Source of the DNA: Rhodovulum steppense
GTDB taxonomy: Bacteria > Pseudomonadota > Alphaproteobacteria > Rhodobacterales > Rhodobacteraceae
Assembly: GCF_004339675.1 (NCBI RefSeq)
Contig: NZ_SLVM01000001.1
Coordinates: 124,001 to 188,000 of the forward strand
Direction of reading: 5' to 3'
DNA: 64,000 nt
The notes under the pieces are model-generated. The model saw nothing but the letters and a program-made list of their open reading frames with translations. It was not told the DNA's origin and searched no databases. Below, in pieces: positions 1-10,451 of this stretch. The translations under genes and the position numbers were made by a program. Numbering within the stretch: position 1 is the first letter of the stretch; each line of letters starts with the position of its first letter.

Positions 1-17
1 AGGCCCTTGCCACCCTG

Positions 18-712
18 TCAGTCCCGGCAGCCCAGCGCCCTGCGAAAGCCCGTCGGCGTGGCGGGCAGATCCGTGGGCCGGGTCTCGATCCGGTCGGTCG
101 TGAGCCGGGCGAGGACGATCCGCGACCAGTCGGGGCTGGCGAGCACCAGTTCGGGGCTTTGGCCGCAATCGCGCAGGCCACCCGAGATGGATCGGTCGCC
201 GATGCGGTGATTGGTCAGGCCCGGGATCGAGGCGATTTCGGTCAGGCGGCGCGCCTCGAAGCGCCAGATCCGCAGGATGCGGGCAAGGTGGGGGCGGTCG
301 ATCAGGGCGATCTCGATCCGCCCGTCGCCGTCCAGATCGGCCGCGCCCACGGGGGCGAGCCAGCGGTGGCGCGTGCCGATGAAGGGGGTGGCGGCGATCA
401 GCCCGTTTTCGCCGTAGATCGACAGCCTTGCGCCGAGGGCGAGGTCGCTTTCCACGACGATCACCTCGGGGGCGCCGTCGCCGTCGAGGTCGGCCAGGCG
501 CGGGGCGGTGTCCTCGAAGACGCGGGTCCCGGGCAGGACCAGGCGGCGGATCGTGCCGTCGGCCAGGCGCAGTTCCAGCGCGCCCCATTCCACCGCATCG
601 CCCAGGACGCCGTGATCGTGGCGCGTCGTGGGCTGGTCATAGCGGGCCGAAACGACCTGGGCCGCGGCGGGCGCGGCGAGAAGGGCGGCCGCAAGAAGGG
701 CCGCCCAGCCCA

Positions 713-713
<1 letters not shown>
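18..713 (-). CDS. Secreted VCBS/FG-GAP repeat-containing protein
   Basis: A 231-residue protein with an N-terminal signal peptide (hydrophobic Ala/Leu stretch ending AAPAAAQ near residue 19). Two repeats carry the calcium-binding FG-GAP/VCBS signature, LADLDGDGAPEVIVV and AADLDGDGRIEIALI, and a third degenerate one follows near SPELVLAS. Such repeats form integrin-like beta-propeller blades; family members are exported, but no substrate can be assigned. The ATG shares a base with the stop of the ferredoxin gene (TGATG overlap at 711-715), so the two are probably translationally coupled and this is the distal gene. The function of this pairing is unknown. Confidence 0.85.
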
Positions 714-1252
<539 letters not shown>

Positions 1253-1273
1253 TCACCGAACCGGAGTCCGAGA

Positions 1274-2527
1274 ATGATCGCAGACACCCCCGGCCTGATG
1301 GACGAGATCCGCAGCCGCTTCGCCCATGTCGAGACCTGCCCCTTCGAGGGCAGGCGCATCTTCTTCGAGAATGCGGGCGGCGCGCTGCATCTGAAATCGG
1401 TGGTCGAGACAAGCGCGTTCCACGCCGCGATCCCGGACAATCCCGGGCGGGTGAACGCGGCCGGCACGCGGCTGCAGCAGATCATCGAGACCGGCAAGGC
1501 CGATATGCGGCTGTTCTTCAACGCGCAGGATGGCCGGGTCTTCGTCGGCGAAAGCGGGACGGAACTGCTGTTCCGGCTGGTGCGCGCCGCCGCGCTGGGC
1601 ACCGAGGCGGGCGGCGCGATGATCGGCTCGACGCTGGAACATCCCGCAACCGCCAGCGCGCGGGCGCGCTGGGCCGGGATCACCGGGCGCGCGGTGATCG
1701 AGGTGCCGCATGACGATGCGACGGGGACGGTCGGGGTCGAGGCCTATCGCGCGCATCTGACGCCCGATATCCGGGTCGCGACGATCCTGCACACCTCGCC
1801 CGTCACCGGCATGGCCGTCGATGTGGCCGCCATCGCCGCCGCGATCCGCGAGGTCGCGCCCGCGGCGCTGATCGTGGTGGACGGCATCCAGCATGCCAGC
1901 CATGGCGCGGTGGACGTGGCCGCGCTGGGCGTCGATGGCTATGCGGTCTCGCCCTACAAGATGTTCGCGCGCCACGGCTATGGCGTGGCCTGGGCCTCGG
2001 ACCGGCTGGGCGCCTGCGCCAAGGACAACCTGGCGGGCGGGCCCGCGGAAAACTGGGAACTGGGCACGCGGGATGCGGGCGCCTATGCGACCTTTTCCGA
2101 CGTGGTTTCCTATCTCGACTGGCTGGGCGGGCAGGTCTGCGACAGCCCGGACCGCCGCGCCCGGCTGGAGGCGGCAGGCCGCGCCATCGCGGCGCAGGAG
2201 GGGCGGCTGGCCCGGGCGGTGATCGGCGGCACCGGCAACCTGCCCGGTCTGGGCGCGATGGCGGGGATCACGCTGATCGGCGGCAACCGGGTCGAGGGGC
2301 GCGAGGGGGTGGTGTCCTTCCGGGCGGCGGGCCGGGACTCGCCCGCGCTGGTCGAGCATCTGCGGCAGAACGGCATCCGGGTGCATACGCGCAAGGCGGA
2401 TCACTATTCGGGCAATGTGCTGGTCCCGCTGGGCATGACCGATTGCGTGCGGCTCTCCTTCAGCCATTACAACACCGAAGCCGAGGTCGCACGGTTTCTC
2501 TCGGTGATGCAGGCGCTGACGGGCTGA
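1274..2527 (+). CDS. Class V aminotransferase-fold PLP enzyme (cysteine desulfurase/selenocysteine lyase-like)
   Basis: A 417-residue fold-type I PLP enzyme. The PLP-lysine motif is SPYKMF (Lys229), the pyridine-nitrogen Asp is in VVDGIQHASH (Asp203), and a His stacked on PLP is in LEHPA (His123). This is the NifS/CsdA-like class V family, whose members remove sulfur or selenium from cysteine analogues or carry out other lyase reactions. No mobile catalytic Cys loop typical of IscS is evident, so true cysteine desulfurase activity is uncertain. The ATG at 1274 starts the homologous region; the open frame extends upstream to 428 only because of GC bias. No suf or isc partners are adjacent. Confidence 0.85.
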   Translation: MIADTPGLMDEIRSRFAHVETCPFEGRRIFFENAGGALHLKSVVETSAFHAAIPDNPGRVNAAGTRLQQIIETGKADMRLFFNAQDGRVFVGESGTELLFRLVRAAALGTEAGGAMIGSTLEHPATASARARWAGITGRAVIEVPHDDATGTVGVEAYRAHLTPDIRVATILHTSPVTGMAVDVAAIAAAIREVAPAALIVVDGIQHASHGAVDVAALGVDGYAVSPYKMFARHGYGVAWASDRLGACAKDNLAGGPAENWELGTRDAGAYATFSDVVSYLDWLGGQVCDSPDRRARLEAAGRAIAAQEGRLARAVIGGTGNLPGLGAMAGITLIGGNRVEGREGVVSFRAAGRDSPALVEHLRQNGIRVHTRKADHYSGNVLVPLGMTDCVRLSFSHYNTEAEVARFLSVMQALTG

Positions 2528-2610
2528 TCCGGGTGGAAGTTCGCGCTCGACCTTGACGGGGCGGGCGGGCTAGTCTGGCCGCGCCCCTGCCCCGAAAGGC
2601 CCCCCTCCCG

Positions 2611-3519
2611 ATGACCGATCCCCCCGACCCCGGCCCCGACCTGGAAACGGTCTTCGCCCGCTACGAGGCATTGCGCGACCGGCTGCCCGGGGCGGCGTTC
2701 GATACCGAGCCGCAGCTTGCGGCCACGCTGGAGGATGTGGCCGACCGCTTCGACGGCTTCGTGCTGGATGCGTTCGGGGTGCTGAATCTGGGCGAGACCC
2801 CGATCCGGGGCGCGGTCGCGCGCATGGCGCGGCTGCGCGCCATGGGCAAGCGGCTCTGCGTGCTGACCAATGCCGCCAGCTATCCGCGCGCGGCAGCCGA
2901 GGCCAGGCTTCGCCGCCTCGGCTTCGACTTCGCCGCCGATGAGGTGGTCTCGAGCCGCGACATCGCCGCGGCACAACTGCACGCGATCGCGCCGGGCGCG
3001 CTCTGGGCCGCGATCTGCGCCGAGGGCGACGACTTCGCCGACATCCCGGCCCTTGTGGCCGATGCGATGGCCGCGCCCGAACTGCTGGTGCGCGCCGACG
3101 CGATCCTGTTCCTGTCCGCGGCACGCTGGACCGAGGCCTGGCAGGACCGGCTGGTCTCGGCGATCGAGGCCCTGCCGCGTCCGGTGGTGATCGCCAATCC
3201 CGATCTCGTCGCCCCGCGCGAGGGGCGGCTCACGATCGAACCGGGCTGGTGGGGGCACGACCTGGCCGACCGCACCGGGCAGATGCCGCATTTCTTCGGC
3301 AAACCCTATGGCGATGCCTTCACCGCCGCGCGGATCCGGCTGGGGCCGGGGCGGCATGCGATGGTGGGCGACACGCTGCATACCGACATCCTGGGCGGGC
3401 GGGCGGCGGGGGTAAGAACGGTGCTGGTGGCCGGTCACGGGCTTTTCGCGGGCCACGACGTCGCCCCCTTCATCGCCCGGTCCGGGATCCGGCCCGACGC
3501 CATCGTGGCCACGACCTGA
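2611..3519 (+). CDS. HAD superfamily (NagD-like, subclass IIA) hydrolase
   Basis: A 302-residue protein with HAD motifs: motif I GFVLDAFGVL with the nucleophile Asp53, motif II LTNAAS, a substrate-loop Lys in GKPYGDAF, and motif IV GDTLHTDILGG. The C2A-type cap lies between motifs II and III, as in NagD. The second Asp of the usual DxD motif is replaced by Phe (DAF). That is common in this NagD-like subgroup but removes the usual general acid/base of HAD phosphatases. The substrate is unknown. It is followed by a hairpin-containing intergenic element and a convergent gene. Confidence 0.85.
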   Translation: MTDPPDPGPDLETVFARYEALRDRLPGAAFDTEPQLAATLEDVADRFDGFVLDAFGVLNLGETPIRGAVARMARLRAMGKRLCVLTNAASYPRAAAEARLRRLGFDFAADEVVSSRDIAAAQLHAIAPGALWAAICAEGDDFADIPALVADAMAAPELLVRADAILFLSAARWTEAWQDRLVSAIEALPRPVVIANPDLVAPREGRLTIEPGWWGHDLADRTGQMPHFFGKPYGDAFTAARIRLGPGRHAMVGDTLHTDILGGRAAGVRTVLVAGHGLFAGHDVAPFIARSGIRPDAIVATT

Positions 3520-3540
3520 GGCCCCTGACCCGCCGCCCTC

Positions 3541-3600
3541 CTTCTTCTTGGCCGGAAATACCCCGGGGGGAGTCCGCAAGGACGGGGGGCAGCGCCCCCC
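3541..3600. repeat. Interspersed GC-rich intergenic element with hairpin (full copy)
   Basis: The stretch begins CTTCTTCTTGGCC and continues through AATACCCC and a G-run to a perfect 7-bp hairpin (GGGGGGC, loop AGC, GCCCCCC at 3584-3600). The leading part recurs at 59496-59518, which suggests a family of dispersed elements. It lies between the HAD gene and the convergent carnitine dehydrogenase, where the hairpin could also act as a transcription terminator. There is no T-tract on either side. Confidence 0.55.
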
Positions 3601-3616
3601 TTGCCCCGCGCGCCGC

Positions 3617-5053
3617 CTAGCCCGGCCGCTGGCCCACGGCGCGGCCCGCGCCATCGGGACGCGGCAGCGCGGCATGGGCCCCGGCGATCCCGGCCAGGCG
3701 GCGGGCGATCCCGGGGCCGGGGGGGGTGCTGCGGCGGGTGGCCAGGCTGACATGCAGCAGCAGATGCTCGCCGGTCGCGGCCAGGGTCTCGCCCGCCAGC
3801 ATCCGGTGAAACAGGTGCATCTTCGCCCCCCCGGCCTCCAGCAGCGTCGTCTCGACCCGGAACCGCGCGCCCGCGTGCAATTCGGCGAGGTGGCGGATAT
3901 GCGTCTCGACGGTGAAGAAGCTGGCCCCCGCGGCGATGTAATCGGCATCGCAGCCGATGACCTCCATGAACCGGTCGGTGGCATCGCCGAAGGCATGCAG
4001 ATAGCGCGCCTCGTTCATGTGGCCGTTGTAATCGGTCCAGTCCAGCGGCACCGCGCGGTCCTGGGTCAGCAGCGGGCGGGCATCGTCACCGGGCGGCGGA
4101 TGGCGGGCCGCGTCGAACCCGGCCAGATGCGCCCCCGCCTCCGCGCCGGTGCCGCGCAGCGCGCGCAGCAGCGCCACCAGGTCGGTATCGCGCGCGCGCA
4201 GCAGATCGGCCACAGGCACCCCGCCCGTGGCCGCATCGGATTGCTCGGCCAGGGTCCGGGCCAGCGCCTCGCTCGCCTCGGGCAGGTCGGCCAGCCGCGT
4301 CTCGGCGCCCAGCCGGGCCAGCGCGGGGGCCAGCCCCTCCTCGCCGCCCGCCAGAAGCCGCGCCCCGAACGGCCCCGCCTGCGCCCAGGACAGGCCCGGG
4401 CCAAGGCGGATCGCGCGGTCGATCTCGGCGGTGGTGGCGATGCCGTCCTGCACCAGCCACAGCGCCTCGCGCCACAGCGCCCCGGTCAGCCGGCCCGCGA
4501 TCTGACCCTCGGTCCCGGCCCGCAGCAGCAGGGGCGCCATGCCGATCCCGGCCAGCAGATCGCGGGCGCGCGCCAGCGTTCCGGGCGGCGCGTCGGGGGC
4601 GGCGGCCAGTTCGACCAGCGGCAGCAGATAGACCGGATCGGCGGGCCGGGCGACCAGCACCGGGCAGCGCCGCGCCCCCGGCCCCTGCAGGGCGGACGGC
4701 GTGAACCCGGCCGAGGACGAGGCCAGGATCACGTCACGGGCGCAATGCTCCTGCACCTTCTGATAGAGCGTGCGCTTGAGCTCCAGCCGCTCGGGCACGC
4801 TTTCCTGGATCCAGTCCGCGCCCTGCACCGCCCGCGAGATCCGGTCGGTGATCGCCACCGCGCCCTCGGGCGGCAGCGGGCTGTCATGCAGCCCCGGCAA
4901 GGCGCGACGGGCATTCTCCAGCGCGGTCCCGACCCGCTCGGCGGCAACCGGGTCGGGGTCGAAGACCCGCACCTGCCAGCCCATCAGCGCGAACCGCGCC
5001 GCCCAGCCCGCGCCGATCACACCCGCCCCGAGAATGGCCGCGACATGGTTCAT
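3617..5053 (-). CDS. L-carnitine dehydrogenase fused to a hotdog thioesterase domain
   Basis: A 478-residue bifunctional protein. Residues 1 to about 315 are a 3-hydroxyacyl-CoA-dehydrogenase fold with the NAD motif GAGVIG (residues 9-14), followed by the helical C-terminal domain. Residues about 329-470 form a hotdog-fold acyl-CoA thioesterase with the DYNGHMN signature. This dehydrogenase-thioesterase fusion is the arrangement known in alphaproteobacteria (e.g. Sinorhizobium) for L-carnitine degradation: oxidation of carnitine to 3-dehydrocarnitine, plus betainyl-CoA hydrolysis yielding glycine betaine. The BKACE cleavage enzyme normally encoded with it is not adjacent. The start MNHVAAILGAG at 5053 places the Rossmann motif correctly; the frame extends upstream without homology. 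Confidence 0.88.
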   Translation of the reverse strand: MNHVAAILGAGVIGAGWAARFALMGWQVRVFDPDPVAAERVGTALENARRALPGLHDSPLPPEGAVAITDRISRAVQGADWIQESVPERLELKRTLYQKVQEHCARDVILASSSAGFTPSALQGPGARRCPVLVARPADPVYLLPLVELAAAPDAPPGTLARARDLLAGIGMAPLLLRAGTEGQIAGRLTGALWREALWLVQDGIATTAEIDRAIRLGPGLSWAQAGPFGARLLAGGEEGLAPALARLGAETRLADLPEASEALARTLAEQSDAATGGVPVADLLRARDTDLVALLRALRGTGAEAGAHLAGFDAARHPPPGDDARPLLTQDRAVPLDWTDYNGHMNEARYLHAFGDATDRFMEVIGCDADYIAAGASFFTVETHIRHLAELHAGARFRVETTLLEAGGAKMHLFHRMLAGETLAATGEHLLLHVSLATRRSTPPGPGIARRLAGIAGAHAALPRPDGAGRAVGQRPG

Positions 5054-5255
5054 GCGCGGCGGTCCGCGCTCCGGGGGCCGGCGGCGCGACCACCCCCCAT
5101 GCGGTTCGTCTGACGCGGCATGATCTTCCCCCCTGTCCGCAAGCATGATGATGGCGCCGCCGCAGGGCGTGGCAAGCCCCGGACGCGGAACGCAGACGCG
5201 CAAGGGGACAAGCGTGCCGCGGATGCAACGCCCGTCCCCCGGTCTCGGCGCGGGA

Positions 5256-6299
5256 TCAATAGGGCATCGGATGGACCTTGTGGGCCGCGGCGATATCGGT
5301 CAGCGCCGCATCCGACAGCGTCAACTCCGCCGCGCCCAGCGCGGTGTCAAGCTGCGCGGTCGAGGTCGCGCCAAGGATCGGCACTGCCGGAAACGGCCGC
5401 TGCGCGATGAAGGCCAGCGCCATCTGCACCGGGTCCAGCCCGTGGGCATGCGCGATGCCCAGATAGGCCGAGACGGCCTCCCAGACCCGGGGAGTGACCC
5501 GGCCGTTCAGGTCGGGCTGGCGTGCGCGGCGCGTGCCCTCGGGGGTGACATCGCCCGCATATTTGCCGGTCAGAAGTCCCGCGGCCAGCGGCGAATAGGC
5601 CAGCAGCGTCATGTCCTCGTTCACGCCCAGTTCGGCAAGGTCGGTGTCGAACTGGCGGCAGAGCAGCGAATATTCGTTCTGGATCGTCTGCGCCCGCGGC
5701 AGGCCATGCGTCTCGGCCAGGCCCAGCCACTGGCAGATGCCCCAGGCGGTTTCGTTCGACAGGCCGAAATGGCGGATCTTGCCCTCCTGCACCAGGTCGG
5801 CCAGCGTCTCCAGGCAATTCTGCATGTCGGCCAGCGTCGCATCGCGGTCCTGCCCCGAAGGGTCATAGACCCAGGACTTGCGGAAATGATAGGAGCCGCG
5901 ATTGGGCCAGTGGAACTGGTAGAGGTCGATATAATCGGTGCGCAGCCGCCTGAGCGAACCTTCGACCGCCTGGCGGATCGTCTCGGGCGAGATCGGCGCG
6001 CCCTCACGCACCGCGCGCTGGCCTTCGCCGGTGACCTTGGTGGCAAGGACCAGTTCATGGCGCCGACGCGAGGTTTTCAGCCAGTTGCCGATGATCCGCT
6101 CGGTCCGGCCGACGGTCTCCTCGCGGACCGGGGCCACCGGATACATTTCCGCGGTGTCGATGAAATTCACACCCCGGTCGATCGCCAGGTCGATCTGGGC
6201 ATGGCCCTCTTCCTGGGTGTTCTGGCTGCCCCAGGTCATGCTGCCCAGGCACAGGCAGGATACCCGCAGACCGGTCCGGCCCAGTGCGACTTTCCTCAT
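5256..6299 (-). CDS. Aldo/keto reductase (Tas-like)
   Basis: A 347-residue TIM-barrel NADPH-dependent oxidoreductase. The catalytic tetrad is visible: Asp48 and Tyr53 in FIDTAEMYP, Lys in VLATKVTG and His in YQFHWPNRG. The long loop with MYPVAPVREETVG and the LGSMTWG start resemble E. coli Tas (an AKR of unresolved substrate). It acts in the cytoplasm. The start at 6299 (MRKVALGRTG) fits family length; the frame is open to 6428 by chance. It is divergent from the LexA-controlled gene at 6454, with about 155 bp between the two starts. Confidence 0.92.
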   Translation of the reverse strand: MRKVALGRTGLRVSCLCLGSMTWGSQNTQEEGHAQIDLAIDRGVNFIDTAEMYPVAPVREETVGRTERIIGNWLKTSRRRHELVLATKVTGEGQRAVREGAPISPETIRQAVEGSLRRLRTDYIDLYQFHWPNRGSYHFRKSWVYDPSGQDRDATLADMQNCLETLADLVQEGKIRHFGLSNETAWGICQWLGLAETHGLPRAQTIQNEYSLLCRQFDTDLAELGVNEDMTLLAYSPLAAGLLTGKYAGDVTPEGTRRARQPDLNGRVTPRVWEAVSAYLGIAHAHGLDPVQMALAFIAQRPFPAVPILGATSTAQLDTALGAAELTLSDAALTDIAAAHKVHPMPY

Positions 6300-6369
6300 G
6301 GCATTCCCCTGTCCTTTCGTTCGGCGCAGAGTGATCGGCACGCGCCCCCGGTGCAACCCCTGTCGCACG

Positions 6370-6390
6370 CAAGGGTTGACAAAACCCTTG
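6370..6390. promoter_or_regulatory. Perfect 8-bp inverted repeat between divergent genes
   Basis: CAAGGGTT, spacer GACAA, AACCCTTG. It lies about 70 bp upstream of the aldo/keto reductase start and about 65 bp upstream of the ImuA-like gene. It could be a regulator operator for the reductase. The binding protein is unknown. Confidence 0.4.
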
Positions 6391-6418
6391 CCTGCCGAGG
6401 TGTTGAGGACGGAAATGC

Positions 6419-6447
6419 TTGAGAACATAAAGTGAACATTCTATCCT
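6419..6447 (+). promoter_or_regulatory. LexA (SOS) box inside a sigma-70-like promoter
   Basis: GAAC, seven bases, GAAC occupies 6423-6437; read on the other strand this is GTTC-N7-GTTC, the established alphaproteobacterial LexA operator. It sits between a -35-like TTGAGA (6419-6424) and a -10-like TATCCT (6442-6447) with exact 17-bp spacing, so LexA would block RNA polymerase. The predicted start of transcription falls at about 6454, the A of the ATG, which implies a leaderless mRNA. No Shine-Dalgarno sequence is present, consistent with that. Confidence 0.75.
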
Positions 6448-6453
6448 GCGCCC

Positions 6454-7068
6454 ATGAGTCCGAACCCGCCCCTGACCCGCGCGCCCCATCGCGGCCACCC
6501 GATGCTGACCGCGCTGGGCGAGATCGCGCTGCCGCTGGTGCGCGCGCATGAACTATGCGGCCCGGCGCGGCACATGCTGGCGCTGGTGCTGGCGGGCGCG
6601 GCCAGCGGGCCGGTGATCTGGCTCCGGCCCGCCTGGGCGCCGGGGCGGCCCTATCCCGACAGGCTGGCCGAACGCATGGCGTCGGGGCGGCTGATCCTGA
6701 TGACGCGGAAACGGGCCGCGGATCTGCTCTGCTCGATGGAAGAGGCGCTGCGCGCGGGCGTGGTGCCGCTGGTGGTGGCCGACCTGCCCGAACCGCCGCC
6801 GCTGACCCCGGTGCGCCGCCTGCATCTGGCGGCCGAGGCGGGGGCGGCCATCGGGCGTTGCCTGCCGCTGGGGCTGATCCTGACGCCGGGGCCGGGCGGG
6901 GCGGCGGGCGTCGAGACGCGCTGGCACATGGCGCCGTGCCCCTGCCCTGCCCCCGGCCGCAGCGAATGGCGCCTGGAACGCCGTCGCGCCCGCAACGCCC
7001 CGCCCGCGGCCTGGCGGTTGTGCGAGACGGGCGGGCGGCTGGTGCTGTCGCGCGCCGCGATGGACTAG
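6454..7068 (+). CDS. ImuA-like SOS mutagenesis accessory protein (orphan)
   Basis: A 204-residue protein resembling the short ImuA (RecA-fold, SulA-related) proteins of Rhodobacteraceae. Recognised segments are [16 protein letters not shown] near residue 29, GPVIWL, the [12 protein letters not shown] core strand and the C-terminal [15 protein letters not shown]. No Walker A motif is present. ImuA proteins normally work with ImuB and DnaE2 in error-prone translesion synthesis and are LexA-repressed. Here the LexA box lies immediately upstream, but the next gene is metG and no imuB or dnaE2 follows, so it is an orphan or the partners are elsewhere. The assignment rests on sequence resemblance plus the operator; an internal ATG at 6502 is an alternative start. 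Confidence 0.65.
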   Translation: MSPNPPLTRAPHRGHPMLTALGEIALPLVRAHELCGPARHMLALVLAGAASGPVIWLRPAWAPGRPYPDRLAERMASGRLILMTRKRAADLLCSMEEALRAGVVPLVVADLPEPPPLTPVRRLHLAAEAGAAIGRCLPLGLILTPGPGGAAGVETRWHMAPCPCPAPGRSEWRLERRRARNAPPAAWRLCETGGRLVLSRAAMD

Positions 7069-7151
7069 GGGGCGGACCCCACGGACGCTGGCCAAGGGGC
7101 GGGGCTTGGGCTAAACGGGGCGCCGACGCTCGGCAAGAAGGCAGCCCCCGA

Positions 7152-8867
7152 ATGGCACGCATCCTCATCACCTCGGCGATCCCCTATATCAACGGGATCA
7201 AGCATCTGGGCAATCTCGTCGGCAGCCAGTTGCCCGCCGACCTTTACGCCCGCTACATGCGCGCCCGCGGCCATGAGGTGATGTTCCTCTGCGCCACCGA
7301 CGAGCATGGCACGCCCGCCGAACTGGCCGCCGCCAAAACCGGCGAGCCGGTGGCCGACTACTGCGCGCGGATGCACGGGGTCCAGGCGGACCTGGCGCGC
7401 GGCTTCCGGCTGTCCTTCGACCATTTCGGGCGGTCCTCCTCGCCCCAGAACCACCGGCTGACGCAGTATTTCGCCGGCCGCCTGGCCGAGAACGGCTATA
7501 TCGAGGAAGTCGCCGAGAAACAGGTCTATTCCAACGCCGACAAGCGGTTCCTGCCCGACCGCTATATCGAGGGCACCTGCCCGAATTGCGGCTATGACAA
7601 GGCCCGCGGCGACCAGTGCGAGAACTGCACCAAGCAGCTCGACCCGACCGACCTGATCGAGCCGCGCAGCGCGATTTCCGGCTCGACCGACCTGGAGGTG
7701 CGCGAGACCAAGCACCTGTATCTGCGGCAATCCCTGATGAAGGAAGAACTGGCCGCCTGGATCGACTCGAAAACCGACTGGCCGATCCTGACCACATCCA
7801 TTGCCCGGAAATGGCTGAACGATGGCGACGGGTTGCAGGATCGCGGCATCACCCGCGATCTGGACTGGGGCATCCCGGTCAAGCGCGGCGAAGACGACTG
7901 GCCGGGGATGGAGGGCAAGGTCTTCTATGTCTGGTTCGACGCGCCCATCGAATATATCGCCGCCGCCGCCGAATGGGCCGAGGCACAGGGGCGGCCCGAG
8001 GCCGACTGGCGGCGCTGGTGGCGCACCGACGAGGGTGCGGCAGATGTTCGATATGTGCAATTCATGGGCAAGGACAACGTGCCCTTCCACACCCTGTCCT
8101 TCCCGGCCACGATCATGGGCTCGCGCGATCCGTGGAAGCTGGTGGATTACATCAAGTCGTTCAACTACCTGAATTACGACGGCGGGCAGTTCTCGACCAG
8201 CCAGGGCCGCGGCGTGTTCATGGATCAGGCGCTGGCGATCCTGCCCTCGGACTACTGGCGCTGGTGGCTTTTGTCCCATGCCCCCGAAAGTTCGGATAGT
8301 GAATTCACCTGGGAGAATTTCCAGGCCAGCGTGAACAAGGATCTGGCCGATGTGCTGGGCAATTTCGTCAGCCGCGTGACCAAGTTCTGCCGTGCGAAAT
8401 TCGGCGAGGTGGTGCCCGAGGGCGGCAGCCCCGGCGACCGCGAGACCGAGCTGACCGACGATCTCTATATCCGGCTGCGCGCCTATCAGGCGCATATGGA
8501 GGCGATCGAGATCCGCAAGGCCGCGGGCGAGTTGCGTGCGATCTGGGTGGCGGGCAACGAATATCTGCAAGCGGCCGCGCCCTGGACCGCGATCAAGACC
8601 GACCCCGAGACGGCCGCGATGCAGATCCGCTTCTCGCTGAACCTGATCCGGCTTTACGCGGTGCTGTCCGCGCCCTTCATCCCCGATGCCAGCGCGGCCC
8701 TGCTGAAGGCGCTGGACAGCGGGGACGACTGGCCCGACGACCTGCCCGCCGCGCTGAACCGGCTGGCGCCGGGCCATGCCTTTGCCACGCCCGACATCCT
8801 GTTCCGCAAGATCGCCGACGAGGAACGCGAGGGCTGGCAGGCGCAGTTCGCGGGCGCGCGGCGCTGA
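7152..8867 (+). CDS. metG: Methionyl-tRNA synthetase
   Basis: A 571-residue class I aminoacyl-tRNA synthetase that charges tRNA-Met in the cytoplasm. The N-terminus [15 protein letters not shown] leads to the HIGH-like motif (KHLGN). A zinc knuckle has two CxxC pairs (CPNC and CENC, residues about 142-157). The catalytic loop reads FSTSQGRG where KMSKS is usual, a variant of the KFSTS form typical of alphaproteobacterial MetRS. The C-terminal anticodon-binding helical domain is complete, and the EMAP/tRBD dimerisation domain is absent. The start at 7152 matches the family N-terminus; the frame is open upstream to 6555 by GC bias. It is convergent with glpK. Confidence 0.97.
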   Translation: MARILITSAIPYINGIKHLGNLVGSQLPADLYARYMRARGHEVMFLCATDEHGTPAELAAAKTGEPVADYCARMHGVQADLARGFRLSFDHFGRSSSPQNHRLTQYFAGRLAENGYIEEVAEKQVYSNADKRFLPDRYIEGTCPNCGYDKARGDQCENCTKQLDPTDLIEPRSAISGSTDLEVRETKHLYLRQSLMKEELAAWIDSKTDWPILTTSIARKWLNDGDGLQDRGITRDLDWGIPVKRGEDDWPGMEGKVFYVWFDAPIEYIAAAAEWAEAQGRPEADWRRWWRTDEGAADVRYVQFMGKDNVPFHTLSFPATIMGSRDPWKLVDYIKSFNYLNYDGGQFSTSQGRGVFMDQALAILPSDYWRWWLLSHAPESSDSEFTWENFQASVNKDLADVLGNFVSRVTKFCRAKFGEVVPEGGSPGDRETELTDDLYIRLRAYQAHMEAIEIRKAAGELRAIWVAGNEYLQAAAPWTAIKTDPETAAMQIRFSLNLIRLYAVLSAPFIPDASAALLKALDSGDDWPDDLPAALNRLAPGHAFATPDILFRKIADEEREGWQAQFAGARR

Positions 8868-8880
8868 GGGCGCCCGCGAA
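8847..8880. terminator. Hairpin between convergent metG and glpK
   Basis: A perfect 11-bp inverted repeat (TTCGCGGGCGC at 8847-8857, GCGCCCGCGAA at 8870-8880) has a 12-base loop that contains the metG stop codon. It lies between two convergent genes, so it could end transcription from both sides. There is no T-tract, so Rho-independent function is unproven. Confidence 0.5.
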
Positions 8881-8889
8881 CGCCCCCGC

Positions 8890-10374
<1,485 letters not shown>

Positions 10375-10451
10375 GGCAACGCTCCTGCGGTCGGGGTCCG
10401 TCGCCCCAGTCTTGCCCCGGCGCAGGCGCCCTGACCAGCCCCGGCGCGCGC

